64,000 nucleotides of DNA from Candidatus Auribacterota bacterium (lineage in GTDB: Bacteria; Auribacterota; JAFGBW01; JAFGJP01): assembly GCA_023144635.1 (NCBI GenBank), contig JAGLFH010000021.1, positions 62,001 through 126,000 on the forward strand. Reading direction: 5' to 3'. Numbering within the stretch: position 1 is the first letter of the stretch; each line of letters opens with the position of its first letter. Made by a program: the position numbers and the translations under genes. The notes beneath the pieces were generated by a model that did no database searches, had not been told where the DNA came from, and saw only the letters and a list, made by a program, of their open reading frames with translations. Positions 35,190-45,146 of this stretch are shown here, one piece after another.

Positions 35190-36401
35190 ATGTCTGATAT
35201 CCTTATGATGATAGGTGCAGGAGTTATGCAGTCTCCTGCAATAGAAGCGGCAAAAGATGCTGGATACAGAATTGTTTCTGTTGACGGTGCTATTGATCCC
35301 ATTGGTAGAAAGATATCAGATTTTTTTATAAACGAAGATATTTCTGATTGGGAAAAAGTGGTAGCGGCTTCCAAAAACTTCTCTAAAAAAATATCTCCAA
35401 TAGGAGGAGTAATAACTGTAGGTACAGATTTTTCTTATACTGTTGCAAAAGTATGCGATGCTCTTAGTCTTGTCGGAGTGTCACCTGAGACCGCACTTGC
35501 TGCTACCAATAAAGGAGTAATGAGAAAACGCTTTAAAGAATTCGGCGTGCCGTCACCGGATTTCAGAATAGTCAAAACTCTTGAAGAAGCGGATATTGCA
35601 GTTAAAGAGCTGGGGTTTCCATGTGTTGTAAAACCAGTTGACAATATGGGTGCCCGAGGGGTGAGCATGATAAAAAAAGAGGCTAGCTTAAAAATTGCCT
35701 TTGAAAATGCGGTTGAGGGCAGCTCATCCAAACAAGTAATAATAGAAGAGTTTATGGAAGGGCCTGAACTAAGTATGGACACTATCGTCTATGATGGATC
35801 TGTATACATGCTGACAGTTGCTGACAGGATCATTAGCGGAGAGCCGTATTTTATTGAAAGAGGACACACAATACCATCCCAGCTTAAGCCTGATACAATA
35901 GAAGATGTCTTTAGAGTTATGAAGCTTGGAATTGAAGCGCTTGGAATAAATATAGGGGCTTCCAAAGTTGATATGAAAGTTACACCAAAGGGACCTATGA
36001 TAGGAGAGATGACTGTACGCCTTAGCGGAGGCTTTCATTCCCAGTATACTGACCCTCTTGCAACAGGCATGAGATCCATGAAGGCTGCAATAGATATTGC
36101 AATGGGAAAAAAACTAAATATTGAAGATGTTACCCCTGAATTTGAAAAAGCAGCCTGTGAAAGGTCTCTTTACCCTAAATCAGGTAAAGTAGTTGAAATT
36201 AACGGAGTAGAGGATGCTTTAAAAATGAAGGGAATATATAAAATATTTCTTAATACTTCTATCGGGAAATACCTTAACCCTGTAACTTCAAATATGGGAA
36301 AAGCATGTCATATTATAGCTTTTGGGGATACAAGAAGTGAAGCAATAGAAAACTGTAAAAATGCTATGAAAAAGATTAATATAGTAACGGTGATGAAATG
36401 A
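35190..36401 (+). CDS. ATP-grasp ligase
   Basis: The 403-residue protein has a Rossmann-like N-terminus (ILMMIGAGVMQSPAIEAAKDAGYRIVSVD) followed by an ATP-grasp core (NKGVMRKRFKEFGVPSP, FPCVVKPVDNMGARGVSMI, VIIEEFMEGPELSMDTIVYDG, GASKVDMKVTPKGPMIGEMTVRLSGGFHS). The family joins a carboxylate to an amine or thiol through an acyl phosphate; substrate is unknown. It overlaps the GH57 gene by 4 bases, placing it in the glycosylation operon. It may add an amino-acid decoration to a sugar or carrier, which is inference. Confidence 0.87.
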   Translation: MSDILMMIGAGVMQSPAIEAAKDAGYRIVSVDGAIDPIGRKISDFFINEDISDWEKVVAASKNFSKKISPIGGVITVGTDFSYTVAKVCDALSLVGVSPETALAATNKGVMRKRFKEFGVPSPDFRIVKTLEEADIAVKELGFPCVVKPVDNMGARGVSMIKKEASLKIAFENAVEGSSSKQVIIEEFMEGPELSMDTIVYDGSVYMLTVADRIISGEPYFIERGHTIPSQLKPDTIEDVFRVMKLGIEALGINIGASKVDMKVTPKGPMIGEMTVRLSGGFHSQYTDPLATGMRSMKAAIDIAMGKKLNIEDVTPEFEKAACERSLYPKSGKVVEINGVEDALKMKGIYKIFLNTSIGKYLNPVTSNMGKACHIIAFGDTRSEAIENCKNAMKKINIVTVMK

Positions 36402-38677
36402 AAAAACTTTATGTTTACATGATACTTCACGGGAACCTTTCTTTTTCCTGTATACCGACAAGTCAGTATTCTGTTGTATTGGATAACTGTTTTTGGCCTG
36501 TATTAGAAATGGTAAAAAAAGGATTTAAGCTCGGGCTTGAATTTCCAGGTCAAACTCTTGAAGAAATTGAAAAAATAGATTCTTCCTTTATAAAAGAACT
36601 TAAAAACTTATGGGATGAAGGAAAATGTGATTTTATAGGCTCAAGCTATACCCAATCAGTCTTTCCCTTAATACCATGTGATCTTAATAAAAAAAATATT
36701 TCATTCGGAAAAGAAATATATGAAAAATATTTTGGAAGATGCCCTGAAATTGCATTTGTTAATGAACAAACGTTTTCACCTACTCTCCCGTCTTTATACA
36801 TAGATGAGGGCTATAAAGCGCTTGTAATGGATTGGGACAATGCTGCCGAATTTAACCATTACCCGGATGAACTAAGATACAATACAGCTTTTGTTGCATC
36901 AAATAATAAGAAAATATCTCTTTTATGGAACAGCTCTCTTAATTCTTACAAGTTTCAAAGATGTATCTATGATCGATTACCTATAGATGAATTTTTATCA
37001 AGTGTAACATCGCATTCGAGCATGGAAAAAGATAGAGCACTTATTCTATACGGTACAGATTGGGAGATGTTCGATTACCGTCCAATGACCGGAGAGACAG
37101 TTCAGGGAGAGATAAATAAGATTCAGCTCATACTTACTAAACTTAAAAATATTCCTTCTGTTGAGCTTGTAAGGCCAACGGAGGTGCTTAATAAAATACC
37201 TCCTAAGGAAGAGATACTTATAAGTTCTCCTGAATGTCCGCTTCCATGTAAAAATAGAGATGATTATAATATTATCCGATGGGCGGTAAGCGGACGTGAT
37301 GATGTTCAGATCAACACCCAATGTTATCGTTTCTATAACGATATTAAAACTCTAGAAGGACTTGGTGCATCATCAGATGAGATAATAGAACTTTGGAAGG
37401 ACCTTTGCGCGCTTTGGGGCAGTGATTACAGGACTAAAACAACAAATGAAAAGCATTATTATTTTAAAAATAATATGGGTGAAAAACTATCTCTTGCAAT
37501 ATCCCTAAAAGAAAAAAAAATATCCGCAGTTATACCTAAAGAAGATCTTGTAATAGTAAATACAATAGGGATAGATCTTGTTCGTGAACCTATAGAACTT
37601 TCTCTTCAATTTGAAAAAGGAAAATATAAAAAAGCAGAAATAGGGTTGCTTGCAAATGGTAAAGAGCTGATTTGCCAGTGTGAGGAGTTTGAGTATTATA
37701 GAGATGGAAGTATAAGAAAAGTAAAAATGATCACTGAACTAACACTTGATCAGCAAGAAAAAATATCTTGCAGCTGTTTTCCAAAAGATAAACAAAATTC
37801 CTCCGAAGGACTTGTTAGAATAGATAAGAACTTTATAAATATTGACACCCCTGAAGTATATATTTCTCTTTGTAACAGCACAGGTGCTGATATACGAGAG
37901 TTGGTATTCAAAAATATTCACCCGGACCCTCTTATCAAATATTTGCCTCCTGTTTATTTTGACCATATAGGGCATTCAAACGATTATTTTTCAGGATGGA
38001 ATCAATACTGCAATAATGATGGAACTGTTTTTAACGATACCATAGGTGTTACACAAACTTTTGGGAAAGTAGATCATCCAATAAGAATACCTGTATATTT
38101 TTCAATGGACCTGCCTTTTGGTAAATGCTGGAAAACTGTTTACACTTATACGCATGTTCCAAGAGTAGATATAAAATTCAGGTTTACTTTTTTTGATCTT
38201 AATCCTGTTTATTTTCGAGCTGCTATAACTACATTTAACCCTGAAGCATTTGATAAAGGAACTCTTTCTTTTGCTACGGTTAATGGAACAGAGTTAGTCG
38301 AAAGGTTTTTTCTTAATGGAAGAAGGGTCATGCATAACAAGCCTGTTGTACCAAAAGCATCCGGGACAACATGTTTAGGCGCAACGGAAGGTTGGGTGGA
38401 CATATCTGATGAAAAGAAAGCATTGTCAATAATCAGCGATAAATCATCTCTTTATAATGTTCCAATGGTTGAGTATGAAGAAATAAGTTCAAAATACCTT
38501 TTGAGATTATATAATTCGCTTAGTGAATCGGATGAAACAGGAAAAGTGCTATGGAGAGGGCAGGATGAAATTACTTTTACCTATCTTTCCCATAGAAACG
38601 ATATTAGTAAGGTTAGGAAAACAGCAAAATACATAAACCAAAAGTTGCTTGTGGTAAAAAATAAAACGTATCTTTAA
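36398..38677 (+). CDS. Glycoside hydrolase family 57-like protein
   Basis: In this 759-residue protein the N-terminal ~260 residues follow the GH57 barrel: ILHGNLSFSCIP, FKLGLEFPGQTLEEI, FVNEQTFSPTLP with the likely nucleophile Glu123, GYKALVMDWDN, and LILYGTDWEMFDYRP with a likely acid Asp221. The remaining ~490 residues are beta-rich and unassigned, possibly a mannosidase-type C-terminal domain. GH57 enzymes act on alpha-glucans or galactosides. A gene inside a sugar-synthesis operon may instead trim a surface glycan. No signal peptide is visible. It overlaps both neighbours (4 bases and 1 base). Confidence 0.82.
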   Translation: MKKLYVYMILHGNLSFSCIPTSQYSVVLDNCFWPVLEMVKKGFKLGLEFPGQTLEEIEKIDSSFIKELKNLWDEGKCDFIGSSYTQSVFPLIPCDLNKKNISFGKEIYEKYFGRCPEIAFVNEQTFSPTLPSLYIDEGYKALVMDWDNAAEFNHYPDELRYNTAFVASNNKKISLLWNSSLNSYKFQRCIYDRLPIDEFLSSVTSHSSMEKDRALILYGTDWEMFDYRPMTGETVQGEINKIQLILTKLKNIPSVELVRPTEVLNKIPPKEEILISSPECPLPCKNRDDYNIIRWAVSGRDDVQINTQCYRFYNDIKTLEGLGASSDEIIELWKDLCALWGSDYRTKTTNEKHYYFKNNMGEKLSLAISLKEKKISAVIPKEDLVIVNTIGIDLVREPIELSLQFEKGKYKKAEIGLLANGKELICQCEEFEYYRDGSIRKVKMITELTLDQQEKISCSCFPKDKQNSSEGLVRIDKNFINIDTPEVYISLCNSTGADIRELVFKNIHPDPLIKYLPPVYFDHIGHSNDYFSGWNQYCNNDGTVFNDTIGVTQTFGKVDHPIRIPVYFSMDLPFGKCWKTVYTYTHVPRVDIKFRFTFFDLNPVYFRAAITTFNPEAFDKGTLSFATVNGTELVERFFLNGRRVMHNKPVVPKASGTTCLGATEGWVDISDEKKALSIISDKSSLYNVPMVEYEEISSKYLLRLYNSLSESDETGKVLWRGQDEITFTYLSHRNDISKVRKTAKYINQKLLVVKNKTYL

Positions 38678-40230
38678 TGAAAAACTATTCTTCCTTTAAA
38701 AAAAATGAAAAAATATATAATGCTAATTTTCAGCTATTACAAGAAAAAGATCCATATCTTTTTTCTGTTTTAAATGCCAGCTCTGTTTCTGATAATATAC
38801 AAGCTTTTGATACTAAAGATGATGTTCCCACTATATCTTATCAAAACAGGTTCATACATAGCCGCAGACATCCTCTAAAAGAGGCAGAAAAGTATTGTCA
38901 GTCAAACCATGTGTTTCCTAATGATTTTATTGTCCTTTATGGATATGGACTTGGTTATCATGTGCAAAGTCTTGCAGAAAAATTAAGCGAAGAAGGTTAT
39001 TTATATGTGATAGAGTGTAATTTTGATATTCTTAAAGCTGCATTTTCCATTGTTGACCAGACAAGTATCATTAATAACGATAATGTTACTATAATTACAG
39101 GGAAAGACGATATTGATGTTGCCAGTAGGCTTGATCAAGAAGTTTTTTGGGCCCTTGAAAACATAGATGATGAAAGGAAAAAAATACTTTTTTTTAATCC
39201 CTCCCTAGATGCTATCCCCAAAAAGTTTTCACGTATAAAAGATACTTTTGAAATCTTTTCTTTTCAAAAACGAGCCCGTTATGTGTTGGGAGAAAAGATG
39301 GTAGAAAATCTTAAAAACAATATTTCTACACTTGTTGATTCCTATTCTATATCAAGCATTAAAAATACATGTAATGATCTTTCTGCAATTTTGATCGGTG
39401 CAGGGCCGAGCCTTGATAAAGTGATCCCATACTTAAAAAAATATAAGGAAAGAGCATTTATCTTTTCTGTAGATAGTTCTGTTAAGCCTTTATATAATAA
39501 TGGTATAGAACCTGATTTTGTTGTAAGCGTTGATCCTAAGGATGAAAGTATTTACAATTTTACCAATATTGAAGAGCTAAGTAATCTTGTTGTTCTTCCT
39601 TCTTCTTCCACTAAAGTCATGAATGTAAAAAGTAAAAGAATATTTTCTCTTATACAGGAATTTTCTCTTGCAAGGGAGATATGCGGAGATGCTTTTGATA
39701 CAAAAGGCCTTACTAAAGCAGGCGGGTCTGTTTCATGCATAATGTTTGATGTTGCAGCGCAAATGGGATTTGATAATATTATTCTTGCAGGAATGGATTA
39801 TAGCTTTCCAGGATGGAAGTTTTATGCAACTGATACTCCTGAATTCAAAAAGCAGGTAAATTCAGTAAATCGTTTTAATTCAATAGAAACTATGAGCTAC
39901 GATGCTATTAGAAGTCAAAAACTTTTTTTTCTTAATAATTCTAACGGAATACCTGTACCAACATATCAGAGTCTTTATAGTTATGCTCGCAGTATGGAGC
40001 ACTTAATCGAAAAATACGATACTGCTAATGTATATAATCTTTTTTCTGAAGGAGTTCACCTAAAAGATACAAAGAACATCTTTTTCGAAGAAGAACTGGA
40101 AGAACTAATGGCAGAAGATATTGATAAACAGCATATATTTGAACTTGCTAAAAATGATGATATTTCAGAAGAATCAAAAAAGAGTTTACAACTAATTGCA
40201 AAAAAAGATATTTCTAAGATAGAATGGTAG
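38677..40230 (+). CDS. DUF115 (Maf/MptE-like) glycosyltransferase-type protein
   Basis: The 517-residue protein has the DUF115 core AILIGAGPSLDKVIPYLKKYKERAFIFSVDSSVKPLYNNGIEPDFVVSVDPKD, plus KAGGSVSCIMFDVAAQMGFDNIILAGMDYSF. In flagellated bacteria such motility-associated factor (Maf) proteins transfer pseudaminic or legionaminic acid to flagellin. The adjacent PseG-like and DegT genes fit that. No flagellin gene is present here, so the acceptor is unknown. The start overlaps the GH57 stop by one base (TAATG). Confidence 0.88.
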   Translation: MKNYSSFKKNEKIYNANFQLLQEKDPYLFSVLNASSVSDNIQAFDTKDDVPTISYQNRFIHSRRHPLKEAEKYCQSNHVFPNDFIVLYGYGLGYHVQSLAEKLSEEGYLYVIECNFDILKAAFSIVDQTSIINNDNVTIITGKDDIDVASRLDQEVFWALENIDDERKKILFFNPSLDAIPKKFSRIKDTFEIFSFQKRARYVLGEKMVENLKNNISTLVDSYSISSIKNTCNDLSAILIGAGPSLDKVIPYLKKYKERAFIFSVDSSVKPLYNNGIEPDFVVSVDPKDESIYNFTNIEELSNLVVLPSSSTKVMNVKSKRIFSLIQEFSLAREICGDAFDTKGLTKAGGSVSCIMFDVAAQMGFDNIILAGMDYSFPGWKFYATDTPEFKKQVNSVNRFNSIETMSYDAIRSQKLFFLNNSNGIPVPTYQSLYSYARSMEHLIEKYDTANVYNLFSEGVHLKDTKNIFFEEELEELMAEDIDKQHIFELAKNDDISEESKKSLQLIAKKDISKIEW

Positions 40231-40276
40231 TATATTTAAGACTAAAATATAATTAAAAAAATTAACCGGAGTTTTC

Positions 40277-41419
40277 ATGCAAAAACAAATACCTTTTTTT
40301 AGAGCATTCCTTACAGGTGATGAGTTGAAAAATGTAAAACGTGTACTAGACAGCCATTGGCTTACAACAGGAATTGAGACAAAAGCTTTTGAAAAAGAAT
40401 TTTGCAGGTTTACAGGAGCAAAATATGCTGTTGGTCTTAATTCCTGCACAGCGGCCTTACACCTTTCATTGATTGCTCTTGGAATAAAAAAAGATGATGT
40501 TGTAATAACAACTCCTTTCACCTTTGCTTCAACAGCTAATGTAATAGAACATATGAATGCATCTTTGCGTTTTGTTGATGTAAATGAAGATGATTTTACA
40601 ATTGATCTTGATAAAGCAGAAAAAGTGCTTTCTTCTAAAGTAAAGGCAGTTATTCCCGTACATTATGCCGGAAGCGTATGTGATCTTGAAAGATTAGAAA
40701 AGATGTGTAAGTCTAAAAAAGTAAAAATAATTCAGGATTCTGCGCATTGCATAGAAGGTAAATGGAATGGAAAACATGTGTCTAATTATGGAGATACCAC
40801 CTGTTATAGTTTCTATGCTACAAAAAACATCACTACAGGTGAAGGCGGTATGGTAACTTCAAAGAACAGCTCATTAATGGAAAAAATACGAATTCTTTCT
40901 CTTCACGGACTAAGCAAAAATGCTTGGTCGCGATATTCAAAAAAAGGTAATGCTTTTTACCAGATAATTTATCCCGGATTTAAGTACAACATGTTTGATG
41001 TTCAGGCTGCAATCGGAAGAGCGCAGCTAAAAAAAATAAGTGTGATGCGCAAAATGCGAAAAAAAGTAGATGCTTTATACCGTAAAACTTTAAGTGATAT
41101 CGATGGCATCCGCTTTCAAAAAACTATAAAACAGGTAACTCATGCACACCATCTTTTTGTTGTTGATCTTAATACCCGGAAAAGTAAGATAAAAAGAACA
41201 AAATTAATGGAAATCTTATCAATGAACAATATTGCCTACAGTGTTCACTTTACATCCCTCCACCTTCACCCTTATTACAAAAACAAATATAAATTTAAAC
41301 CAAACGACTTTCCTGTTGCTAATCGCCTTTCACGTGAGATTATTTCGCTTCCTTTTTTTGCGGAGATGCAGGAGGAGGATGTTGTTCGGGTAGCTAAATG
41401 CTTCAAAAAAGCTAGGTGA
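40277..41419 (+). CDS. DegT/DnrJ/EryC1/StrS sugar aminotransferase
   Basis: The 380-residue PLP enzyme transfers an amino group to a 4-keto (or 3-keto) nucleotide sugar, as PseC does. Visible features are LNSCTAALHLSLIALGI, TPFTFASTANVI, QDSAHCIEGKWNGKHVSNYGD and the PLP lysine K183 in CYSFYATKNITTGEGG. A GGAG-type ribosome binding site precedes the ATG. The last two codons and the TGA stop lie within the left arm of a 126-bp inverted-repeat element. Confidence 0.93.
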   Translation: MQKQIPFFRAFLTGDELKNVKRVLDSHWLTTGIETKAFEKEFCRFTGAKYAVGLNSCTAALHLSLIALGIKKDDVVITTPFTFASTANVIEHMNASLRFVDVNEDDFTIDLDKAEKVLSSKVKAVIPVHYAGSVCDLERLEKMCKSKKVKIIQDSAHCIEGKWNGKHVSNYGDTTCYSFYATKNITTGEGGMVTSKNSSLMEKIRILSLHGLSKNAWSRYSKKGNAFYQIIYPGFKYNMFDVQAAIGRAQLKKISVMRKMRKKVDALYRKTLSDIDGIRFQKTIKQVTHAHHLFVVDLNTRKSKIKRTKLMEILSMNNIAYSVHFTSLHLHPYYKNKYKFKPNDFPVANRLSREIISLPFFAEMQEEDVVRVAKCFKKAR

Positions 41420-41538
41420 GCGGGAATACAGAATCTTCTTCGTTGCACTTCAGTCTCGTATTCGTCGTCGTATAAATTAATACGACTTCCTCATGCTCGC
41501 TTCGTGCGTCTTGAATCTTCAGCATTCCCACTCACCTA
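41413..41538. repeat. 126-bp inverted-repeat (MITE/REP-like) element capturing a stop codon
   Basis: The ends TAGGTGAGCGGGAATAC (from 41413) and the complement of GCATTCCCACTCACCTA (to 41538) pair with few mismatches. In the middle GTCGTAT-AAATTA-ATACGAC (41467-41486) is a perfect 7-bp stem. There is no coding capacity for a transposase, so it would be non-autonomous. It could also serve as a terminator for the aminotransferase operon. Confidence 0.7.
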
Positions 41539-41662
41539 ATATATGTGTCTTCTGCTTTTCAAGCAGCTAATACCTGTAAGTTACAAGCACATGTGCGAGA
41601 ATTGTGCTAATAAAAGCAGTTATACGCTATAAGTAATAAGCTGTAAGCTAGAACCAAACCCC

Positions 41663-41740
41663 TATGATCCTTTTTATCTGCGCAAATCTGCGTCCAATTT
41701 TCTTTTCTCTGTGTTCTCGGTGCTCTCTGTGGCAAAATCT
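41663..41740 (-). repeat. Inverted copy of the CACAGAG repeat
   Basis: Read on the minus strand, this is GCCACAGAGAGCACCGAG ... AAAATTGGACGCAGATTTG, closely matching 12962-13030. A GCCTTGGCGAAGGC hairpin (about 41766-41781) follows. The rest of 41539-41797 holds degenerate GTAAGCTAGAACC-type words and no gene. Confidence 0.75.
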
Positions 41741-41797
41741 AAATTATCAGCGATATGTCCGCCGTAGCCTTGGCGAAGGCTGAAGCGCTCTATTACT

Positions 41798-43492
41798 TTA
41801 TTTTTCAAGATTGTGTTTGATCTTTATTCCGAAAGATTCAGCTTTATTAAGATCAGCTTGATATTTTTCAATTTCATCTTTATGAAAATATACTAAGGCT
41901 CTATTAAAATAAGCTTCTCCGTACGCAGGGTTGATCTTTAGAGCCTTATTATAATCAGAAATAGCTTGGTCCATTTCCCCTTTTAAAAAGAAAAGGTTTG
42001 CTCTAGTGTTGTATGCTTCTGCAAGATCAGGTTTATAATAAATAGATTTATTGATGTCAGCTAATGCCTTATCCAATAGTCCTTTCGATCGATATGAAAT
42101 AGACCGGTTAATATAAACTTGTGCATAATCAGGCTTTAATTTAATGGCTCGTGTGTAATCTGCAATAGCTAGATCAAGATCACCTTTCATGTAATAAAAA
42201 AGGCCACGGCTTAGATATGGTCTTGATTTGTTTGGGGATTTTTTAATTACATCATTCCAAAGAGAAAAAGGAGTCTTCCATATATTGTTTCTCATATAAG
42301 TCATTATTGATAAAATAGAAATTATTAAGACTAAACTTGATAACAATAATTTCTTATGCTTTTCAGACATTATGTAAAAAATACCGCAAACAAAAAAAAT
42401 GATAAAGCCTATTGATGGTATATATAAGCGATGTTCAAAGATAACATCTTTTATAGGAATGATACTTGACTCTGGCAAAAGACTTATAAAAAACCAAAAA
42501 ATCCCAAAGGAAAGCATTTTATATTTAATTTTAAATTTAAAAGCAAAAAATAGAATAAAGATTATAGCTGTTAAGCTAAGTACTGCATTTAGTTGAAGAC
42601 AAGTTTTTATGAGAGGGTAATTGTAATCCAAGTTTTGGTTAACAGGAAAGAAAAGAATCCTTATGTAAGTAATTATTACGCGAAATTGTGTAAGCAGGTA
42701 ATGTATCGGTTGAATCATTGCAGAAGATTCTGATGTTCTCGTCATGTTTGTAAAACTTATAGATTTTGTCATGATCATGGTCAAAGGCAAAAGAGATGCC
42801 ACTCCAAAAAAAGGAATAAGAGCAATATATTTTCTTTTGATAAAAAACAATAATTCATACAGTAGTAACATCAAAGGTAAGGTTATAACCATCTCTTTGG
42901 AAAACATGGCAAATATAGCAGAAAAAAGAGATAAAACATAAAATTGTATAGATATCGCAGGCTGAATATCATTAATCCTGAGGAGTCTTGCTTTAACATA
43001 GAAAGCCATAGCTGAAATATAAAATAAACCTCCTAATGAGGTGGCTCTTTGGGTAATATAAGTAACACTTTCTATCTGGACTGGATGAACAAGAAAGAGT
43101 ACCCCACAAAAAAAAGCAATCAGATGGGCGTTTTTACTAAGCAAACTATTTTTCATTACTTTTGTGGAGAGAGTAAGAAAGATAAACCACCAGACCATGA
43201 TAGAAGCTGTTAAGTGAATAAATAGGTTAATAACATGATAGCCAAATACATTCAGGTTATGAAAATGGTAATTAAAGGCAAATGATAAATATGTTAGGAA
43301 CCGAGTCGGCCAAAATTTCCAGATTTCTTTAATGTTGTCGATATTCTTAATAGCAGTATTTCTAACAATAGAATTTGAGTCATCGAAGTTAAAAGAACAA
43401 TCCAAACTATTTGAATAAATAATAATTCCCAAAATTATAATAAAAAAAATGACCTGTTTTCTATAAGATATTATTTGAAAATATTTTAACAT
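41798..43492 (-). CDS. TMTC-like GT-C glycosyltransferase with C-terminal TPR repeats
   Basis: The 564-residue protein is a paralogue of the 30399-32276 protein. Membrane segments fill residues 1-390; the first loop has NFDDSNSIVRNTAI (Asp-Asp motif), and HPVQIESVTYITQRATSL matches HPLHVESVAWVSERKD of the paralogue. Four to five TPR units occupy residues 417-550 (SRPYLSRGLFYYMKGDLDLAIADYTRAIKLKPDY and so on). It probably glycosylates exported proteins from a lipid-linked donor. The 343-base gap to the next gene (43493-43835) contains a TTAATTTTAGGCACTTTTAA repeat copy at 43769 and no gene. Confidence 0.82.
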   Translation of the reverse strand: MLKYFQIISYRKQVIFFIIILGIIIYSNSLDCSFNFDDSNSIVRNTAIKNIDNIKEIWKFWPTRFLTYLSFAFNYHFHNLNVFGYHVINLFIHLTASIMVWWFIFLTLSTKVMKNSLLSKNAHLIAFFCGVLFLVHPVQIESVTYITQRATSLGGLFYISAMAFYVKARLLRINDIQPAISIQFYVLSLFSAIFAMFSKEMVITLPLMLLLYELLFFIKRKYIALIPFFGVASLLPLTMIMTKSISFTNMTRTSESSAMIQPIHYLLTQFRVIITYIRILFFPVNQNLDYNYPLIKTCLQLNAVLSLTAIIFILFFAFKFKIKYKMLSFGIFWFFISLLPESSIIPIKDVIFEHRLYIPSIGFIIFFVCGIFYIMSEKHKKLLLSSLVLIISILSIMTYMRNNIWKTPFSLWNDVIKKSPNKSRPYLSRGLFYYMKGDLDLAIADYTRAIKLKPDYAQVYINRSISYRSKGLLDKALADINKSIYYKPDLAEAYNTRANLFFLKGEMDQAISDYNKALKINPAYGEAYFNRALVYFHKDEIEKYQADLNKAESFGIKIKHNLEK

Positions 43493-43835
43493 AATCAGTA
43501 CTATGTAATTATTGAATTTCCTTTGAAATAATATTTTATCACTAACGATAACTTAAAACAATTTTATTTAAAATTGGTAAGAAATTTCTCATTATTATTT
43601 TTAATTAGAATAATGATCTTGTTGGAAATCAAGAAATCATTGTTAAAGTATTCCTTAAGTTAACTAATAATTATTAACTACTTTCTTATTAGTTTGACTG
43701 ATGTTTTACAATAATTGCGTGATCAGCACGCCATAAGTCTGAAATCTTGTGCTTTTATAATATAATCCTTAATTTTAGGCACTTTTAACTTCAAACTTTT
43801 TACTTTCTTCTATTCTTTATAGTATAATCTTTATT

Positions 43836-45119
43836 ATGATAAATTATCCTAATCTGTTATATGCTGATGCAAAAGGGAATGTTTTTGATGATCCAGGGTT
43901 TTCTATGGCTGTTTTTGACGGCAAAGATATTATGAAACCCCACAAAGACCTATTAATTCCATTACCAGATTACAGCCAGCTTTTTACTGTACCAAATTGC
44001 AATCCTATAGGCTGGAATAAAAGCAAAAAAAAGTTTGATACAGCTAATAAGATGAATGCTGTGTCTGCTTTTCTAACGCCCGGATATATTAGGCTTTATC
44101 ATCCTGCATATAGCGAAAAAAAAGATTATACGCTTCCTCTCTGGGCTTACAGTGCGGTCGGATTCTTAGTTGATAAATATTATGCGCCTGCTATATTAAT
44201 AGATGATTGTAATAGGTGGAATCCTAAAAATTACGATGACCGTACATTAGTACCTGAAATAAATAAGTTTAAAAAGAAGTATAAAACTAACCGATTGATA
44301 AAACATTTATCAAATTGTGCTGTAAATTATCACTGTTTTGCCGCTAAAAACCTTTTCTTACAAAGATGGGAAGCTCCGCTTCCTGTAAGCAGAGGATGTA
44401 ACTCCCAGTGTCTCGGGTGTATATCAAAGCAGGAAAAAGGTGCTTTTAAGGCATCACACGATAGGATTTCTTTTAAACCAAGTGTGAAAGAAATAGTAGA
44501 GATAGCTGTTCCTCACCTTAATACAGCGCAGGAGGCAATAGTAAGTTTCGGTCAAGGGTGTGAAGGTGAGCCGTTAACTGAATATAAGCTGATAAATGAT
44601 GCAATAATTGAGATTAGAAAAAATACAACGAATGGCATTATCCATCTTAATACAAACGGGTATTGTCCTGAAAAGGTAAGTATGCTGATAGATGCCGGAC
44701 TTGATTCTATAAGAATATCATTATCAAGCGCACGTGAGGCGCTGTATAACGCATATTATCAACCTAAAGACTATAAATTTAAGGATGTAATAGATTGCAT
44801 AGCTATGTGCTCTAAACGAGGCATATATACGACCATAAACTACCTTGTGTTTCCTGGAATAACAGATGAGGCGGATGAATGGAAATCTTTAAAAGAAATT
44901 ATTGTAAAAACAAAACCACACCTTATTCATTTTAAAAACCTTAATATTGATCCTCATTTTTATCTTAAAAAGATGAAAGAAGCAGGAGGTGGCAGATCCA
45001 AGCTAATAGGAATTTATAGAGTGATCGAAAATATACAAAAACAATTTAATAGAATAAAGCTTGGTTACTTTAACAAATCAAAAAAAGAGATAGAAGAACA
45101 TCTAAAGACTTACCGGTAG
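43836..45119 (+). CDS. Radical SAM protein
   Basis: The 427-residue protein has the radical SAM cluster motif SRGCNSQCLGC (C188, C192, C195; C-x3-C-x2-C), a glycine-rich FGQGCEGEPL block and HLNTNGY followed by GLDSIRISLSS, as in SAM-dependent radical enzymes. The N-terminal 180 residues are an extension I do not recognise. The C-terminus lacks a clear SPASM cysteine cluster. It lies among glycan genes but is unpaired. Peptide or sugar modification are both possible; the substrate is unknown. Confidence 0.85.
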   Translation: MINYPNLLYADAKGNVFDDPGFSMAVFDGKDIMKPHKDLLIPLPDYSQLFTVPNCNPIGWNKSKKKFDTANKMNAVSAFLTPGYIRLYHPAYSEKKDYTLPLWAYSAVGFLVDKYYAPAILIDDCNRWNPKNYDDRTLVPEINKFKKKYKTNRLIKHLSNCAVNYHCFAAKNLFLQRWEAPLPVSRGCNSQCLGCISKQEKGAFKASHDRISFKPSVKEIVEIAVPHLNTAQEAIVSFGQGCEGEPLTEYKLINDAIIEIRKNTTNGIIHLNTNGYCPEKVSMLIDAGLDSIRISLSSAREALYNAYYQPKDYKFKDVIDCIAMCSKRGIYTTINYLVFPGITDEADEWKSLKEIIVKTKPHLIHFKNLNIDPHFYLKKMKEAGGGRSKLIGIYRVIENIQKQFNRIKLGYFNKSKKEIEEHLKTYR

Positions 45120-45146
45120 TTTTTATTACTATTTTTGAAATGTATT

